Shown in pieces: positions 5,893-7,500 of a stretch of DNA of 7,500 nt. A program made the position numbers and the translations under genes. The stretch comes from Bacteroidia bacterium (lineage in GTDB: Bacteria; Bacteroidota; Bacteroidia; JABEUT01). The notes below the pieces were generated by a model. The model searched no databases, was not told the DNA's origin, and saw nothing but the letters and a program-made list of their open reading frames with translations. Position 1 is the first letter of the stretch. The number at the start of each line of letters is the position of its first letter. The stretch lies in NCBI GenBank assembly GCA_013044305.1, contig JABEUT010000259.1, positions 1 to 7,500 on the forward strand, read 5' to 3'.

Positions 5893-7500
5893 AAGAAAGT
5901 TACTTAAGGGCGTATGGAGGATGCCTTGGCTCTTATAGGCGACGAAGGACGTGATAGGCTGCGATAAGCCTCGGGGAGGTGCCTAATAACCTTTGATCCG
6001 AGCGATTTCCGAATGGGGAAACCCGGTACTTTGAAGAAGTATCACACTGCAGCAATGCAGGGAGCAAACCCGGAGAACTGAAACATCTAAGTACCCGGAG
6101 GAAGAGAAAACAAATAGTGATTCCCCAAGTAGTGGCGAGCGAACGGGGAACAGCCCAAATTCAGGCAGTTAAGGCTGCCTGAAGGTTGTAGGACTGCAAT
6201 GTGGACTGTAAATGGAAAGTGGAAGTTTCTGGAAAGAAACACCATAGGGGGTGATAGTCCCGTACACGAATTTCATTTGCTACCTAGCAGTATCCTGAGT
6301 AACGCGGGGTTGGAGACGCCCTGCGTGAATTTGCCGGCACCATCCGGTAAGGCTAAACACTCATAAGAGACCGATAGCGAACAAGTACTGTGAAGGAAAG
6401 GCGAAAAGAACCTCGAACAGAGGAGTGAAATAGAACCTGAAACCATACGCCTACAAGCAGTTGGAGTCCCGATTTATCGGGATGACAGCGTGCCTTTTGC
6501 ATAATGAGCCTACGAGTTACTCATCACTAGCAAGGTTAATCCTGTAAACAGGAGTAGCCGGAGCGAAAGCAAGTCTTAACTGGGCGTACAGTTAGTGGTG
6601 GTAGACGCGAAACCTTGTGATCTACCCATGGTCAGGATGAAGTTCCGGTAACACGGGATGGAGGTCCGAACTGGTGAACGTTGAAAAGTTCTCGGATGAA
6701 CTGTGGGTAGGGGTGAAAGGCTAATCAAACTGGGAGATAGCTCGTACTCCCCGAAATGTTTTTAGGAACAGCCTCAATTGAATTGTCGTAGAGGTAGAGC
6801 TACTGATTGGGCTAGGGGGCTTCATCGCCTACCGAACCTTGACAAACTCCGAATGCTACGACATGTGATTGGGAGTGAGTCTCTGGGCGCCAAGGTCCTG
6901 GGACGAGAGGCAAACAAACCAGATCATCAGCTAAGGTCCCAAAATGTATGTTAAGTTGCATCTAACGAGGTTCGACTGCACTGACAGCCAGGATGTTTGC
7001 TTGGAAGCAGCCATTCATTTAAAGAGTGCGTAACAGCTCACTGGTCGAGCGGTTGGGCGTGGAAGATAAACGGGCATTAAACATACTACCGAAGCTATGG
7101 ACTATGCAGCAATGCATTAGTGGTAGGGGAGCATTCCAGCAACGTAGAAGGTATACTGTAAGGTATGCTGGAGTTTCTGGAAAAGAAAATGTAGGCATAA
7201 GTAACGATAATGCATGTGAGAAACATGCACACCGATAGACTAAGGTTTCCTGAACAACGTTAATCGGTTCAGGGTTAGTCGGGGCCTAAGGCGAATCCGA
7301 ATGGAGTAGTCGATGGACAACTGGTTAATATTCCAGTACCGGCTTTATTGCGATGGGATGACGGAGTAGTGAAAGGTCTGCCTCCTGACGGAATTGGAGG
7401 TTGAAAGGCAAAGGTATACGGGCAGTAGTTAAGTACGCTGCCTGTGCTGAAGCCCGATAGTACCGCGAGTTTTCGGATGAGCGGATAATGACCCTAATCA
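5893..7500 (+). rRNA. rrl: 23S ribosomal RNA, 5' part (truncated by window end)
   Basis: About the first 1.6 kb of large-subunit rRNA. The start is set approximately by alignment to E. coli (TTAAGGGCGTATGG, then AGGATGCCTTGGC near 5918) and may be off by several bases. Landmarks: CGATTTCCGAATGGGGAAAC near 6003, AGTAGTGGCGAGCGAACGGG near 6129, the GTPase-associated region from GCCAGGATGTTTGCTTGG to TAACAGCTCACTGG (about 6986-7043), AACGTTAATCGGTTCAGG near 7256, and GTTAATATTCCAGTACCGG near 7324. I see no obvious intervening sequence or large insertion in the part present. The peptidyl-transferase centre, the 3' end and any 5S gene lie beyond the window. Open frames inside it are spurious. Confidence 0.97.

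Noticed and set aside
7026..7238. Open frame of 70 codons in 23S
   Set aside because: It lies within conserved 23S domain II/III sequence including the GTPase-associated region.
5893..7500. Intervening sequence or intron in 23S
   Set aside because: The parts that can be aligned from memory to E. coli run through without a large extra block.

Overview
The window looks like Bacteroidota chromosomal DNA. The 16S gene has typical Bacteroidota signatures, the promoters fit the -33 TTTG / -7 TAnnTTTG type, Shine-Dalgarno sequences are absent before the genes, and the protein families (a FabG ending in VCGGM, a large envelope VWA-like protein) fit that phylum. The 16S is most like the Chitinophagia/Sphingobacteriia side, but I cannot name a genus.

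Layout. Positions 1-114 are the 3' end of an SDR gene, probably fabG. A 697-residue inner-membrane protein with a degenerate von Willebrand A-like fold and a class I glutamine-amidotransferase-like fold follows at 151-2244, starting at TTG. Ten bases later a small, probably exported protein with a CFCCCCW cysteine cluster (2255-2884) appears to share its transcript. A convergent gene on the minus strand (2906-3304) encodes a 132-residue lipoprotein of unknown role, with its own candidate promoter at 3350-3357.

The second half is the start of an rRNA operon. Two tandem promoters (-7 boxes at 3542 and 3715) lead into a structured leader with a GNRA hairpin, a boxA-like element and one strand of a 25-bp stem. 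The 16S rRNA (about 3925-5449) follows. The spacer carries the other strand of the stem, then tRNA-Ile(GAU), tRNA-Ala(UGC) and a second boxA-like element. The 23S rRNA starts near 5893 and runs off the window. The order 16S-Ile-Ala-23S is the standard one.

How the parts work together: the two promoters drive one long precursor. The boxA-like elements probably recruit antitermination factors before each large rRNA, and the 25-bp stem loops out the whole 16S for processing. The protein genes upstream show no functional link to the rRNA operon.

I see no mobile element, CRISPR array or undescribed defence-like system. The points most worth a second look are C33 in the tRNA-Ala anticodon loop, the parallel organisation of the two promoters and two boxA-like sites, the small repeat family in the spacer, two substitutions in a conserved 16S region, and the cysteine-cluster protein.
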